Positions 18,129 to 26,616 of a DNA stretch of 64,000 nt are shown one piece after another. The stretch is from the NCBI GenBank assembly GCA_963750075.1, contig CAVVPG010000001.1:1240001-1304000 (forward strand), given 5' to 3'. Made by a program: the position numbers and the translations under genes. Each line of letters opens with the position of its first letter. The stretch's first letter is position 1. This DNA comes from Bog-473 sp963750075. Lineage in GTDB: Bacteria > Actinomycetota > Acidimicrobiia > Acidimicrobiales > RAAP-2. Below the pieces are notes generated by a model, which was given only the letters and a program-made list of their open reading frames with translations, ran no database searches and had not been told where the DNA came from.

Positions 18129-18843
18129 GGTCCGCGCCATCTCCATGGCCTTCGGCGGGGCCCAGGTGCTGAGCGACGTCTCGCTCTCGGTCGACGCCGG
18201 GGGGGTGACCGGCCTCATCGGGCCCAACGGCGCCGGCAAGACGACGCTGTTCAACGTGGTCAGCGGGCTGCTCGAACCGCGGTCCGGACACGTGCTGATC
18301 GACGGTCACGACGTGACCAAGGCGAGCCCGTCCGCCCGTGCCCGCCGAGGTCTGTCCCGCACCTACCAGCGGCTCGAGCTCTTCACCTCGCTCACGGTGC
18401 GGGACAACATCCAGGTGGCCGGCGAGATCCGCAACACGTGGGGACGCAGTGGCCGCATCCGCGTGGGCGCCGAGACGGACCGGATCATCGAGCTGGTGGG
18501 CCTGGGCGACGTCGCCGAGCGCGAGGTGAGCGAGCTGCCCACCGCCCGGGCGCGGGTCGTCGAAGTGGCCCGGGCGCTGATGACCCAACCCAAGGTGCTG
18601 CTCCTCGACGAGCCCGCCTCCGGGCAGACGGAGCAGGAGACCGCGGCCTTCGGGCAGCTGCTCCGCCGGCTCGTCGACGAGCGGGGCCTTGCCATCTGCC
18701 TGGTCGAGCACGATGTCGGGCTGGTGATGGGTGCCTGCGAGTGGATCCACGTCCTCGACTACGGGGAGATCATCGCCAGCGGGTCACCCGAGCAGGTCAA
18801 GAACGACCCGATCGTCGTCAACGCCTACCTCGGTGCGCCGTGA
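18115..18843 (+). CDS. livG: branched-chain amino acid ABC transporter ATP-binding protein (LivG type)
   Basis: 242 residues. Walker A GPNGAGKTT at about 34-42, Q-loop in SRTYQRLELFTSLTVRDNIQ, Walker B VLLLDEPASG, and H-loop in LVEHDVGLVMG. The ABC signature is unusual: where LSGGQ or LSYGQ is expected, the sequence reads SELPTARARVVEVARAL. Related actinobacterial LivG-like proteins often show LPTG in this place, so this is probably a subgroup feature rather than loss of activity. It overlaps LivM by 14 bases and is coupled to LivF (GTGA). Confidence 0.92.
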   Translation: MPVLEVRAISMAFGGAQVLSDVSLSVDAGGVTGLIGPNGAGKTTLFNVVSGLLEPRSGHVLIDGHDVTKASPSARARRGLSRTYQRLELFTSLTVRDNIQVAGEIRNTWGRSGRIRVGAETDRIIELVGLGDVAEREVSELPTARARVVEVARALMTQPKVLLLDEPASGQTEQETAAFGQLLRRLVDERGLAICLVEHDVGLVMGACEWIHVLDYGEIIASGSPEQVKNDPIVVNAYLGAP

Positions 18844-19547
18844 GCGAGGCCCCGCCCATCCTCGAGCTGCGCGACGTCCGGGCCGGCTACGGGCCCATCG
18901 AAGTCGTGCACGGCATCAGCCTCGAGGTCCGGGCGGGATCGGTGATGGCCCTCCTCGGCCCCAACGGAGGGGGCAAGACGACGCTCCTCAACGTCTGCGC
19001 GGGCACCCTCGCGCCGAGCGGCGGCGAGGTGCGCTTCGACGGCGCGACCGTCACGTCACTCTCGGCTGACGCCCGGGCCCGACGGGGCATGTGCACCGTG
19101 CCGGAGGGCCGCGGGATCTTCCCGAACCTGAGCGTGCGCGAGAACCTCCTCATGGCCACCCAGGTCGGCGTCCCGATGGACCACATCGAGGACGTGGCCT
19201 TCGCGCAATTCCCCCAGCTGGCCGTCCGGCGCAAGCAGCTCGCCGGCACGCTGTCAGGCGGGGAGCAGCAGATGCTGGCGCTGGCCCGGGCCTTCGCCAC
19301 CGATCCGAAGCTCCTGCTGCTCGACGAGCTCTCGCTCGGCCTGGCGCCGATCGTCGTCGCCGAGCTCTACCACAAGGTGCGCGAGTTGGCGGCGGGCGGC
19401 CTGTCCATCCTGCTGGTGGAGCAATTCGCCCGCACCGCGCTGCCCATCGCGGATGCCGCCGCGGTGGTGCTCCAAGGCGTCGTGGCCCAGCAGGGCTCCC
19501 CGTCGGAGATGGAGGAGGCGCTCTCCGCCACCTATCTCGGAGGATGA
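18840..19547 (+). CDS. livF: branched-chain amino acid ABC transporter ATP-binding protein (LivF type)
   Basis: 235 residues. Walker A GPNGGGKTT, Q-loop in TVPEGRGIFPNLSVRENL (the PEGRGIFP segment is characteristic of LivF), canonical signature LSGGEQQMLALARA, Walker B LLLLDELSLGLAP, and H-loop replaced by LVEQFARTAL. LivF commonly has Gln-rather-than-His-type variations here. GTG start overlaps the LivG stop. Its own stop overlaps the ATG of the next membrane-anchored gene (ATGA), so the transporter operon continues into the following two genes. Confidence 0.93.
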   Translation: MSEAPPILELRDVRAGYGPIEVVHGISLEVRAGSVMALLGPNGGGKTTLLNVCAGTLAPSGGEVRFDGATVTSLSADARARRGMCTVPEGRGIFPNLSVRENLLMATQVGVPMDHIEDVAFAQFPQLAVRRKQLAGTLSGGEQQMLALARAFATDPKLLLLDELSLGLAPIVVAELYHKVRELAAGGLSILLVEQFARTALPIADAAAVVLQGVVAQQGSPSEMEEALSATYLGG

Positions 19548-20011
19548 CAAGGGGGGTGCACGGCCACCGGCGGGCCCGCTGGGTCGTCGCCGTCGTCACG
19601 GGTGTCCTCCTCGCCGCCGCGCTGGGGTACCTGATCAACGACCAGGTGCGGGCGCGGGACCGCACCGACCAGGCACACGCCTCGCTCGGGGTGACGCAGC
19701 ACCGGACGGGCACCGTGTCGACGCAGTTGGCGGGGCTCCGGCGCAACCTCGCCCTCCTGACGTCGCAGGTGGGCAGCGACACGACCGCCCTCGACCAGGA
19801 CGTCGCGCAGCTTCAGGGGGCGCAGGCGGCCCTCGCCGCGGCCGAGGCCCACGTGTCCCGGCAGTCGTCCCAGATCACCTCCCTGCAGACCTGCCTCGGC
19901 GGAGTCGAGCGCGCGCTGAACGCGCTCGCCGTCGACAAGCAGGCCAGGGCCATCGCGACCCTGCGCTCCGTCTCGTCGAGCTGCTCCAGTGCGGCGGCAT
20001 CGAGTGGCTGA
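19544..20011 (+). CDS. membrane-anchored coiled-coil protein of unknown function
   Basis: 155 residues. A short basic N-terminus and one membrane helix (WVVAVVTGVLLAAALGYLI) are followed by a periplasmic-type coiled coil of about 80 residues and a C-terminal motif ITSLQTCLGGVERALNAL ending with a second Cys near residue 149. The same module (membrane helix, Ala-rich coil, LQTCLGGV-x-x-AL, second Cys after about 25 residues) forms the N-terminus of the GH43-like protein that follows. The two Cys probably form a disulfide. Coupling to LivF suggests a role at the cell surface together with the importer. Not recognised as a named family. Confidence 0.72.
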   Translation: MTRGVHGHRRARWVVAVVTGVLLAAALGYLINDQVRARDRTDQAHASLGVTQHRTGTVSTQLAGLRRNLALLTSQVGSDTTALDQDVAQLQGAQAALAAAEAHVSRQSSQITSLQTCLGGVERALNALAVDKQARAIATLRSVSSSCSSAAASSG

Positions 20012-21323
20012 CCACCGTCGGACGCGCCGGCTGGTGGTCGCCGTGGTGACGCTCTGCGCCGCCGTCCTCGCGGCCGCGGTGTGGACGGACGTCACCGCCC
20101 GGACGCGAGCCCGCAACGAGGAGGCGGCCCTGGCGGCGGCCAACGCCCACCTGGCCACCCTGCGACACGACGCGGCCCTCACCGACTACGCGGCCGCGGT
20201 CACGACCGGCAGGCGCAACGCCCTGCAGGCGTCCATCGCCGCCACACTGAGCCAGCTGACGACGACCAACGCCACGCTCTCCACCACGACCGCCCACGCC
20301 CTCCTGCAGGGCGCCAGCATCAGCACGCTCCAGACGTGCCTGGGCGGCGTCCAGAAGGCGCTCGGCCAGATCAGCGCGGGCGACAACACCCAGGCGGCCC
20401 GGGACATCTCGACGGTCTCGGGGCCGTGCAGCCTCCTCGACGGAGGAACGAACTCCGGGCTCGTCTACCCGTTCGACTTCCCCGACCCGAGCGTGATCCT
20501 GGTCGGTCAGACCTATTTCGCCTACGGGACCAACTCGGTGGCGGGGAACATCCAGATCATCGAGTCGACCGACCTGATGCACTGGGCCGCCGTCGGCAAC
20601 GCCCTGCCGAGCCTTCCGACCTGGGCCAAGCCCCACTACACGTGGGCTCCCGCCGTGGGCATGATCGGGGGGAGCTTCGTCCTCTACTACGCCGCCAACG
20701 TGACGGGCAGCGGCAAGGAATGCATCTCGGTGGCCACCGCCACCCGGCCACAGGGGCCCTTCATCGACCGGTCTACGGCGCCGCTCGAGTGCCAGCCAGC
20801 GCTCGGGGGCTCCATCGACCCCGCCTCGTTCGCGGACGCCGACGGCAGCGTGTACCTCTTGTGGAAGTCCGGTGGGCCGGGCACGTCGAAGATCTGGTCC
20901 GAGCAGCTCGACGCGGCCGGGACGGAGTTCGCGCCACGGGCCACGGCCACCGTTCTGCTCGCACCCGGGCAGCAATGGGAAGCCGGAACGGTCGAGGCCC
21001 CCGACCTCGTCACGACCGGCGGGCGCTACTTCCTCTTCTTCTCGGGCAACAACTGGGACAGCGCGAGTTACGCCGTGGGTGTGGCCACCTGCAGCGGGCC
21101 GCTCGGGCCCTGCGCCGACACCCCCCCGGGGCCCGTGCTCTCCAGCGGCCCGGGCGTGGCGGGACCGGGGGGCCCCTCGGTGTTCACGGACACGACCGGT
21201 TCGTATTGGATCGCCTTCCACGGCTGGGTCCCCGGCGCCGTCGGCTTCCCGAACAACCGCGACCTCTACCTGCGCCGGCTGACCCTCACGGGCCCGGTGC
21301 CGGTCGTGGCGGCGGCCGGCTGA
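20004..21323 (+). CDS. membrane-anchored GH43-like five-bladed beta-propeller glycoside hydrolase
   Basis: 439 residues. Residues 1-30 are a membrane helix and 35-145 a coiled coil with the LQTCLGGV module and a second Cys, as in the preceding protein. Residues 155-435 match the GH43 propeller: FPDPSVILVGQTYFAYGTNS (base Asp near 161), IESTDLMHWAAVG, SIDPASFADADGSVYLLW (Asp near 272) and VEAPDLVTTGGRYFLFFS (acid Glu near 331). All three catalytic positions are kept. GH43 members hydrolyse arabinan, xylan or galactan side chains. The GTG at 20004 gives an 8-base overlap with the upstream gene. Location in a liv operon is unusual; a sugar-polymer substrate and the importer may be connected, but this is inference. 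Confidence 0.82.
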   Translation: MADHRRTRRLVVAVVTLCAAVLAAAVWTDVTARTRARNEEAALAAANAHLATLRHDAALTDYAAAVTTGRRNALQASIAATLSQLTTTNATLSTTTAHALLQGASISTLQTCLGGVQKALGQISAGDNTQAARDISTVSGPCSLLDGGTNSGLVYPFDFPDPSVILVGQTYFAYGTNSVAGNIQIIESTDLMHWAAVGNALPSLPTWAKPHYTWAPAVGMIGGSFVLYYAANVTGSGKECISVATATRPQGPFIDRSTAPLECQPALGGSIDPASFADADGSVYLLWKSGGPGTSKIWSEQLDAAGTEFAPRATATVLLAPGQQWEAGTVEAPDLVTTGGRYFLFFSGNNWDSASYAVGVATCSGPLGPCADTPPGPVLSSGPGVAGPGGPSVFTDTTGSYWIAFHGWVPGAVGFPNNRDLYLRRLTLTGPVPVVAAAG

Positions 21324-21324
21324 C

Positions 21325-22206
21325 TCAGGCCCGGCGCGCCTCCCCCAGGACCTCCGCCCGCCGGCCCAGGCCCGGTGCGTCGATCTCGGCGCAGACCCGG
21401 GCGAACTCCGCCGATGGCCCGCGCCAGCAGAGGTCCTCGGTCCGACCCAACAGCGAGCGGTCGATCCGCAGGGTGGCGAGATCCTTGAAGAGCGCGGCGT
21501 CGTCGAGGCCCTCCAGCAGCGTCGTCGCGAGCTTGGCGGCGCCCCGCACCGCGACGTCCCAGTCGGCCGGGTCGGCCGGGATGTCCTCGATATGCCCCCA
21601 ACGCGCCAGCACGGCGGCGGCGGACTTCGCCCCCCAGCCGGCGAGGCCGGGGAACCCGTCGGCACTGTCGCCGACCAGCGCCAGGTAATCGGGGATGGAG
21701 GCCGGGCCGACACCGAACTTGTCCACGACCCCGGCCCCGTCGACCAGCTGGTTCTTGCGACGGTCGAGCTGGACCACGCGGGTCCCCCGCACGCACTGGC
21801 CGAGGTCCTTGTCGGGCGTACAGATGATCACCTGCTCGACCTCGGCGTCCTCGCCGGCGACGGCGGCCGCGCTGGCGAGGGCGTCGTCGGCCTCGAGATC
21901 GACCATCGGCCACACGAGGACCCCGAGCGCCCTCAGGGCGTCCTCGAGCGGCCCGGCCTGCGACCACAGGTCCGGGTCGATGCCTGCACCGGTCTTGTAC
22001 CCGGGCCAGAGGTCGTTGCGGAACGACTCGATCACATGGTCGGTGGCGACGCCCACGTGGGTGGCGCCCTCGCTCAGCAGCTGCAGCACCGAGCCCACCA
22101 CGCCCCGGACGGCCGCCACCTCCTGCCCGGCCGCGTTGCGGTGCGGCGGCGCCCCGAAGAAGTGGCGGAACAGCTCGTAGGTCCCGTCGACGAGGTGCAC
22201 CTTCAT
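21325..22206 (-). CDS. stand-alone 5'-3' exonuclease (Pol I N-terminal / FEN type)
   Basis: 293 residues. N-terminal MKVHLVDGTYELFRHFFG carries the first metal-binding Asp. DLEADDALAS and TPDKDLGQCV supply the acidic cluster, and LVGDSADGFPGLAGWGAKSAAAVL holds the helix-hairpin-helix and last Asp pair typical of the 5'-3' exonuclease fold. The helical arch region FRNDLWPGYKTG is present. It would remove 5' flaps or RNA primers. There is no polymerase domain, so it is a stand-alone nuclease as in many actinobacteria. Stop is two bases from the end of the convergent GH43-like gene. Confidence 0.9.
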   Translation of the reverse strand: MKVHLVDGTYELFRHFFGAPPHRNAAGQEVAAVRGVVGSVLQLLSEGATHVGVATDHVIESFRNDLWPGYKTGAGIDPDLWSQAGPLEDALRALGVLVWPMVDLEADDALASAAAVAGEDAEVEQVIICTPDKDLGQCVRGTRVVQLDRRKNQLVDGAGVVDKFGVGPASIPDYLALVGDSADGFPGLAGWGAKSAAAVLARWGHIEDIPADPADWDVAVRGAAKLATTLLEGLDDAALFKDLATLRIDRSLLGRTEDLCWRGPSAEFARVCAEIDAPGLGRRAEVLGEARRA

Positions 22207-22222
22207 GTCGGGCCCGAGTCTG

Positions 22223-23421
22223 TCATCGGTCCTGGGCCGCTGCGTCACGGGCACGGAGCAGAAAGGTCCGCTCGGCCGCGTTGTCGGTCCTCGCCACGGC
22301 GGCGTCGTACGCGACGGCGGCCTCGGGGCGGCGGCCCAGCCGGCGCAGCAGGTCGGCACGCACCGCATGGAACAGGTGGTAGCCGTCGAGATCCAACCCT
22401 TCGAGATCGGCCAGCCCGGCCGCGGGTCCGCCGACCTCGGCCAGGGCGACCGCCCGGTTGAGGGCCACCACCGGCGAGGGCTCCAGGACCAGGAGCTGGT
22501 CGTAGAGGGTGAGGATCTGACGCCAGTCCGTCTCCGCAGCATTGCGGGCATCGCTGTGCACGGCATTGATGGCGGCCTGGACCTGGTAGGGACCGGGCAC
22601 GGTCCGCCGCAGGCACCACCGCACGAGCGCCTGCCCCTCGGCGATCAGGTCGGCGTCCCACGAGGTGCGGTCCTGCTCGGGGAGCGGGACGAGCCCAACA
22701 GCATCAGCGCGAGGAGGCCCGTCACCTCGGGCTCGTCGGGCATGAGCGACGCCAGCACCCGGCCGAGGCGGATCGCCTCACGGCAGAGGTCCTCCCGCGC
22801 CAGCTGCTCTCCGGAAGTGGCGGTGTAGCCCTCGTTGAACACGAGGTAGATCACCGCCAACACCGGGGGCAGGCGTTCCGGGAGCTCGGCGCTGCTCGGC
22901 ACCCGGTAGGGGATGCCGGCGTCCCGGATCTTCGCCTTGGCCCGCACGATGCGCTGGGCCATCGTCGCTTCGGGCACGACGAAGGCCCGCGCGATCTCGG
23001 GGGTCGCCAGCCCACCGAGCAGCCGGAGCGTCAACGCGACCTGGTTGGCCGGCGCCAGGGCCGGATGGCAGCACGTGAACATCAGTCGGAGGCGGTCGTC
23101 CTGCACGGGCAGCTCCTCGCCGGATTCGTCACGCTGTTGGAGGAGGACGGCCTGGGCCTGACGGTCCTCCCGCGAGGCCTCCCGCCGGAGACGGTCGAGG
23201 ATCCGGTTGCGGGCCGTCGTGATGATCCATCCCGCCGGACTCGGCGGCAGGCCGCGGCCGGGCCATTGCGTCGCCGCGATGGTGAACGCGTCCTGCACGC
23301 CCTCCTCGGCCAGGTCGATGTCGCCGAAGGCCCGGACCAGCACCGAGACGGCGCGTCCGTACTCCTCGCGGAAGACCCGTGCGATGTCGACCCCGCGCTC
23401 CTCGCTGGGCGCGCCCGGCAT
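22223..23421 (-). pseudogene. ECF42-type RNA polymerase sigma factor, disrupted by an out-of-frame deletion
   Basis: The first frame (ATG 23421 to stop at 22645, 258 residues) holds sigma-2 (VFREEYGRAVSVLVRAFGDIDLAEEGVQDAF) and sigma-4 (VALTLRLLGGLATPEIARAF), then GLLALMLLG. The rest of the family's C-terminal extension continues in another frame from about 22680 down to 22223 (LPEQDRTSWDADLIAEGQAL, then GPYQVQAAINAVHSDA, VVALNRAVALAEV). In intact ECF42 proteins about 13 residues separate LMLL from the EQDR block; here they are missing, so about 40 bases were lost and the frame shifted. The protein would lack its C-terminal TPR-like regulatory domain. It overlaps the DGPF gene by TGATG, the usual ECF42 arrangement. 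The truncated sigma core might still be made. Confidence 0.85.
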
Positions 23422-23777
23422 CAGCCTTCCGGGTTGTCCTGGAACGGCCGGACCTCGACCGGCTCCTCGCAGGCCCGGGTGGCCTTCTTGGCCCAGGCCA
23501 GTGCCGCATCGAGGTCCGCCGCATCAATGATCCAGAAGCCGCCGATGTGCTCCTTGGACTCGGTGAACGGTCCGTCGGTCACGAGGAGCTCGTCTCCGTC
23601 GGCGCGCACGACCGTCGCAGAGGATGCCGGCATGAGCCCACCGCCGAAGACCCAGGCGCCGGCCGCTTGCATCTCGGCGTTCAACCTGTCGACCTGTTGG
23701 TAGGCCCGCTGCATGTCCTCGGGTGCGCGGGGTGGCGCGCCGTCGATCGTCGCCACGCTCATCAGGTACTGCGTCAT
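23421..23777 (-). CDS. YCII-related DGPF-domain protein
   Basis: 118 residues of the dimeric alpha+beta-barrel YCII/DGPF family. The eponymous motif is seen as VTDGPFTESKEHIGGFWIID, and the N-terminus is MTQYLMSVA. These proteins sit next to ECF42 sigma factors in many actinobacteria and are thought to act with them, though the mechanism is not settled. Ribosome site GGAAGGAAGG precedes the ATG. The stop overlaps the sigma gene start (TGATG), confirming the pair. Since the sigma gene is broken, this gene may now be an orphan. Confidence 0.93.
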   Translation of the reverse strand: MTQYLMSVATIDGAPPRAPEDMQRAYQQVDRLNAEMQAAGAWVFGGGLMPASSATVVRADGDELLVTDGPFTESKEHIGGFWIIDAADLDAALAWAKKATRACEEPVEVRPFQDNPEG

Positions 23778-23882
23778 TTGGACACCTTCCTTCCCTCGGG
23801 GTCCCCCGTCCGGTACCGGTGGGTCACACACCACACGAACGGCACCGGGTGAAATCGACATCCCTGCCGGATTTTCCAGAAC

Positions 23883-24296
23883 TCAGCGGCCGATGGCGGC
23901 GATGGCCTCCACTTCGACCAGCTGGTCCCGATAGCCGAGGGCGGCGACCCCGAGCAGGGTGGCCGGCGGTTCGTGTGGCCCGAGCTGCCGGTGCACGACG
24001 TCCCAGGCGGCGACGAGATCGGACCGCTCTGTGCCGACGACGAAGACCGTGACTTTCACGACATCGTCGAACCGGGCGCCCGCCTCGTGCAAGGCCCGGC
24101 GGAGGTTGACCATGACCTGCTCGGCCTGGCCCACGACGTCCCTCGCACAGACCGTCGATCCCGCCTCGTCGAGGGGACATGCGCCGGCGGTGAAGACGAG
24201 CAGCGGGCGACCTCCGGTCGTCGCGGCATAGGCGTAGGGAACGCCCGCTGCAAGATCCGCGGGCCTGAGCAGCTCCACGGGTGACGGCTCGGTCAT
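23883..24296 (-). CDS. RidA family protein (reactive enamine/imine deaminase-like)
   Basis: 137 residues of the RidA/YjgF/UK114 fold. LVFTAGACPLDEAGS near residue 34, then VMVNLRRALHEAGARFDDVVKVTVFVV and PPATLLGVAALGYRDQLVEVEAIAAI. True RidA has an Arg near residue 105 that holds the substrate carboxylate; here the corresponding PPATLLGV segment lacks a clear Arg, so it may belong to an Rid subgroup with another function. The trimeric cytosolic fold is otherwise complete. It is 105 bp upstream of the DGPF gene and divergent from an MFS exporter. Confidence 0.85.
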   Translation of the reverse strand: MTEPSPVELLRPADLAAGVPYAYAATTGGRPLLVFTAGACPLDEAGSTVCARDVVGQAEQVMVNLRRALHEAGARFDDVVKVTVFVVGTERSDLVAAWDVVHRQLGPHEPPATLLGVAALGYRDQLVEVEAIAAIGR

Positions 24297-24472
24297 CGCG
24301 CGAAGCCTGTCACACCGGACCGCTAGACCGGGTCTTCGCACCGAGAGATCCACGTCCGATCCCCGCCGGACAATGCCTCATCCCGCAGTGAGGATGGGAA
24401 TAGCGGACCGCCGACCGACGTTGGCCGGGAGTTGGGGGTTGACGGATCCGAGACACCGGCACAAGGAGACCC

Positions 24473-26008
24473 ATGCAAGGAGACCCCACCGGCGGCAGCA
24501 CCGCCATCGAGATCGCCCCGGGCCGCTACGTGGCGCCCTGGCTGGTGCTCAGCATCGTCCTCATCGGCCAGTTCATGGTCGTCCTCGACGCCTCCATCGT
24601 CAACGTCGCGCTGCCGTCGATCCAACGCGACCTGCTGTTCAGCTCGTCGAACCTGCAGTGGGTGATCAACGCCTACACGCTGACCTTCGCGGGGTTCCTC
24701 CTCCTCGGTGGGCGGGCCGCCGACCTCTTCGGCCGCCGGCGCATCTTCATCGTCGGCCTGGCGGTGTTCACCGTCTCCAGCCTCCTCGGTGGCCTGGCCC
24801 AGAGCCAGGCCCTGTTGGTGGGGGCGCGCGCCCTGCAGGGTCTGGGCGCCGCCATCCTCGCTCCCGCCACGCTCACGATCCTGACGACGACCTTCGCCGA
24901 GGGCCCCTCCCGCGCCCGGGCGCTCGGCGCCTGGAGCGCGGTGTCCGCCGCAGGCGCATCCGCCGGCGCGCTGCTCGGCGGCATCCTGACCGACTTCCTC
25001 AGCTGGCGTTGGATCCTCTTCGTGAACGTGCCGGTGGGGGTGGTGGGCCTGGTCGCGGCGCGGCGCTACCTCCCCGAGTCGAGGGCGGACATGGTGCACC
25101 GCCACCTCGACCTGGGCGGGGCCATCACGGTGACGGCGGGGCTCGTGGCGCTGGTGTTCGCCCTCGTGCGCACCGAGACCTACTCGTGGGGATCGGCGCA
25201 GGTCCTCCTGCCGCTCCTTCTGGGCGTCCTGCTCATCGCGGTCTTCCTGGTGCTGCAGGCCCGGTTCTCGAAGGCGCCGCTGGTCCCGTTGCGCATCTTC
25301 CGTTCGCGCTCGGTTGCCGGCGGCAACGCGGTGATGCTGATGATGTTCGGCGCGCTGTTCGGGTCCTGGTACTTCGAGACGCTCTACATGCAGCACGTGC
25401 TTGGCTTCAGCCCACTCCAGGCCGGGCTCGCCTTCCTGCCGCAGACACTCTTGATCGCCGCCGGCGCGCAGGTCACAGCGCGCCTGGTGCCCCGGTTCGG
25501 CCCCCGGCTGCTCATCCTCGCCGGCACGCTCGTAGCCGGCGCCGGGTTGGCCTGGCTGGCCCAGATCTCGCCCGGCAGCACGTTCCTCGCCGACCTCTTC
25601 GGGCCGTTCGTGCTCATCGGCTTGGGCATGGGGCTGGCCGTCACACCCATCGCCGTCGCGGGGACGGCGGGTGTACCGCGAGAAGAGGCCGGCCTCGCGT
25701 CGGGCCTGCTGAACACGTCACGGACCGTCGGGGCCTCCATCGGCCTCGCCGCCCTCGCCACGGTGGCGGCCAACCGCACGTCGGGCGCGCTGGCCGGGGT
25801 CACGGCCACGCCTGCCCACACGGCGACGGCACTGACCGACGGCTACGCGCTCGCCTTCTCGTTGGCCGCCGGGCTGCTGGCGGCCACGGCCGCCGTCGCC
25901 ATGGCGACGTTGCCGTCGCGGCGCGAGGTCACGGCGGCCCTGCGCGCCGGCGCAGCGGTCCAGGCACCGGCACCCCGTCAGCTCGACGAGGCCTTCGAGG
26001 GCTCCTGA
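24473..26008 (+). CDS. MFS transporter, DHA2 (EmrB/QacA) drug-export type
   Basis: 511 residues, 14 predicted membrane segments. MVVLDASIVNVALPSIQRDL at about 34-53 is the DHA2 motif in helix 1. LGGRAADLFGRRRIFIVG is motif A between helices 2 and 3, and GARALQGLGAAILAPATLTIL lies in helices 4 and 5. It probably exports drugs or cationic/lipophilic compounds by proton exchange. AAGGAG occurs just before the ATG and is repeated within the first codons. It is divergent from RidA with 176 bp between starts and convergent with a small membrane protein. Confidence 0.93.
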   Translation: MQGDPTGGSTAIEIAPGRYVAPWLVLSIVLIGQFMVVLDASIVNVALPSIQRDLLFSSSNLQWVINAYTLTFAGFLLLGGRAADLFGRRRIFIVGLAVFTVSSLLGGLAQSQALLVGARALQGLGAAILAPATLTILTTTFAEGPSRARALGAWSAVSAAGASAGALLGGILTDFLSWRWILFVNVPVGVVGLVAARRYLPESRADMVHRHLDLGGAITVTAGLVALVFALVRTETYSWGSAQVLLPLLLGVLLIAVFLVLQARFSKAPLVPLRIFRSRSVAGGNAVMLMMFGALFGSWYFETLYMQHVLGFSPLQAGLAFLPQTLLIAAGAQVTARLVPRFGPRLLILAGTLVAGAGLAWLAQISPGSTFLADLFGPFVLIGLGMGLAVTPIAVAGTAGVPREEAGLASGLLNTSRTVGASIGLAALATVAANRTSGALAGVTATPAHTATALTDGYALAFSLAAGLLAATAAVAMATLPSRREVTAALRAGAAVQAPAPRQLDEAFEGS

Positions 26009-26014
26009 GCGCTT

Positions 26015-26506
26015 TCAGGTCGCGGCGGCACCGGGCGCCGCCTTGGCATTGATGGCGTCGATGATCAAGGCCACGGCGTCGTGCAGGCCGCCCTCGGTGT
26101 GGACGTCGAGCAGGCTGATGGCGTACTCGATCTTCTGGCGGGCGTCCTCGACGTCCTCGAAGGTCTTGGCCGCTCTGGCGTCAGCCGCCCTCGCCTGGAT
26201 GTTCTGGCCCACGATGATGATCGGCAGGAGGACGAGCTGGAGGAACTCCGAGGAGAGCCACAGCACCAGGACGGTGGCACTGTGCTGCTTGAGGGTTGAC
26301 GGCAGCGAATAGAACGCGATGATGGCGAACAGGTACGCCGCCCACATGGTTCCCACCAACAGGGTGATGGTCAGCGCAACTCGAGCGTTGATCCGCTGAA
26401 AGACGGTGCGGGTCTTGAGGTAGTGATGCGTATGGGCGTACACCGGCGTGCCGTCCTTGGTGTAGCCGTGCTGCGGTGCGATTGGTGGAGCCTGCGTGGT
26501 CGTCAT
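26015..26506 (-). CDS. small two-helix membrane protein of unknown function
   Basis: 163 residues. A polar N-terminal 40 residues with HTHHYLKTRTVFQRINARVAL leads to a membrane helix (VALTITLLVGTMWAAYLFAIIAFYSL) and a second one (VLVLWLSSEFLQLVLLPIIIVGQNIQ), followed by an acidic helical cytosolic tail that contains TFEDVEDARQKIEYAISLL. Similar two-helix proteins ending helix 2 in VGQN-x-Q are common in actinobacteria and lack a known role. Its stop lies seven bases from that of the convergent MFS gene. Confidence 0.75.
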   Translation of the reverse strand: MTTTQAPPIAPQHGYTKDGTPVYAHTHHYLKTRTVFQRINARVALTITLLVGTMWAAYLFAIIAFYSLPSTLKQHSATVLVLWLSSEFLQLVLLPIIIVGQNIQARAADARAAKTFEDVEDARQKIEYAISLLDVHTEGGLHDAVALIIDAINAKAAPGAAAT

Positions 26507-26616
26507 GCGGGTCCAATCCTCCTGTCCATCGGGTCGGGAGAATTCTCACACGGAGTGTCGGCCGGGAGCAGGATGTCGCCCGCGGCGACTCACTCCGCGC
26601 GCAGCATGAGGGACGG

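Noticed and set aside
16137..18254. Minus-strand open frame of about 700 codons across the liv genes
   Set aside because: Mirror of LivHM and LivG, with a protein made largely of His, Arg, Asp and Gly; typical shadow of high-GC coding sequence.
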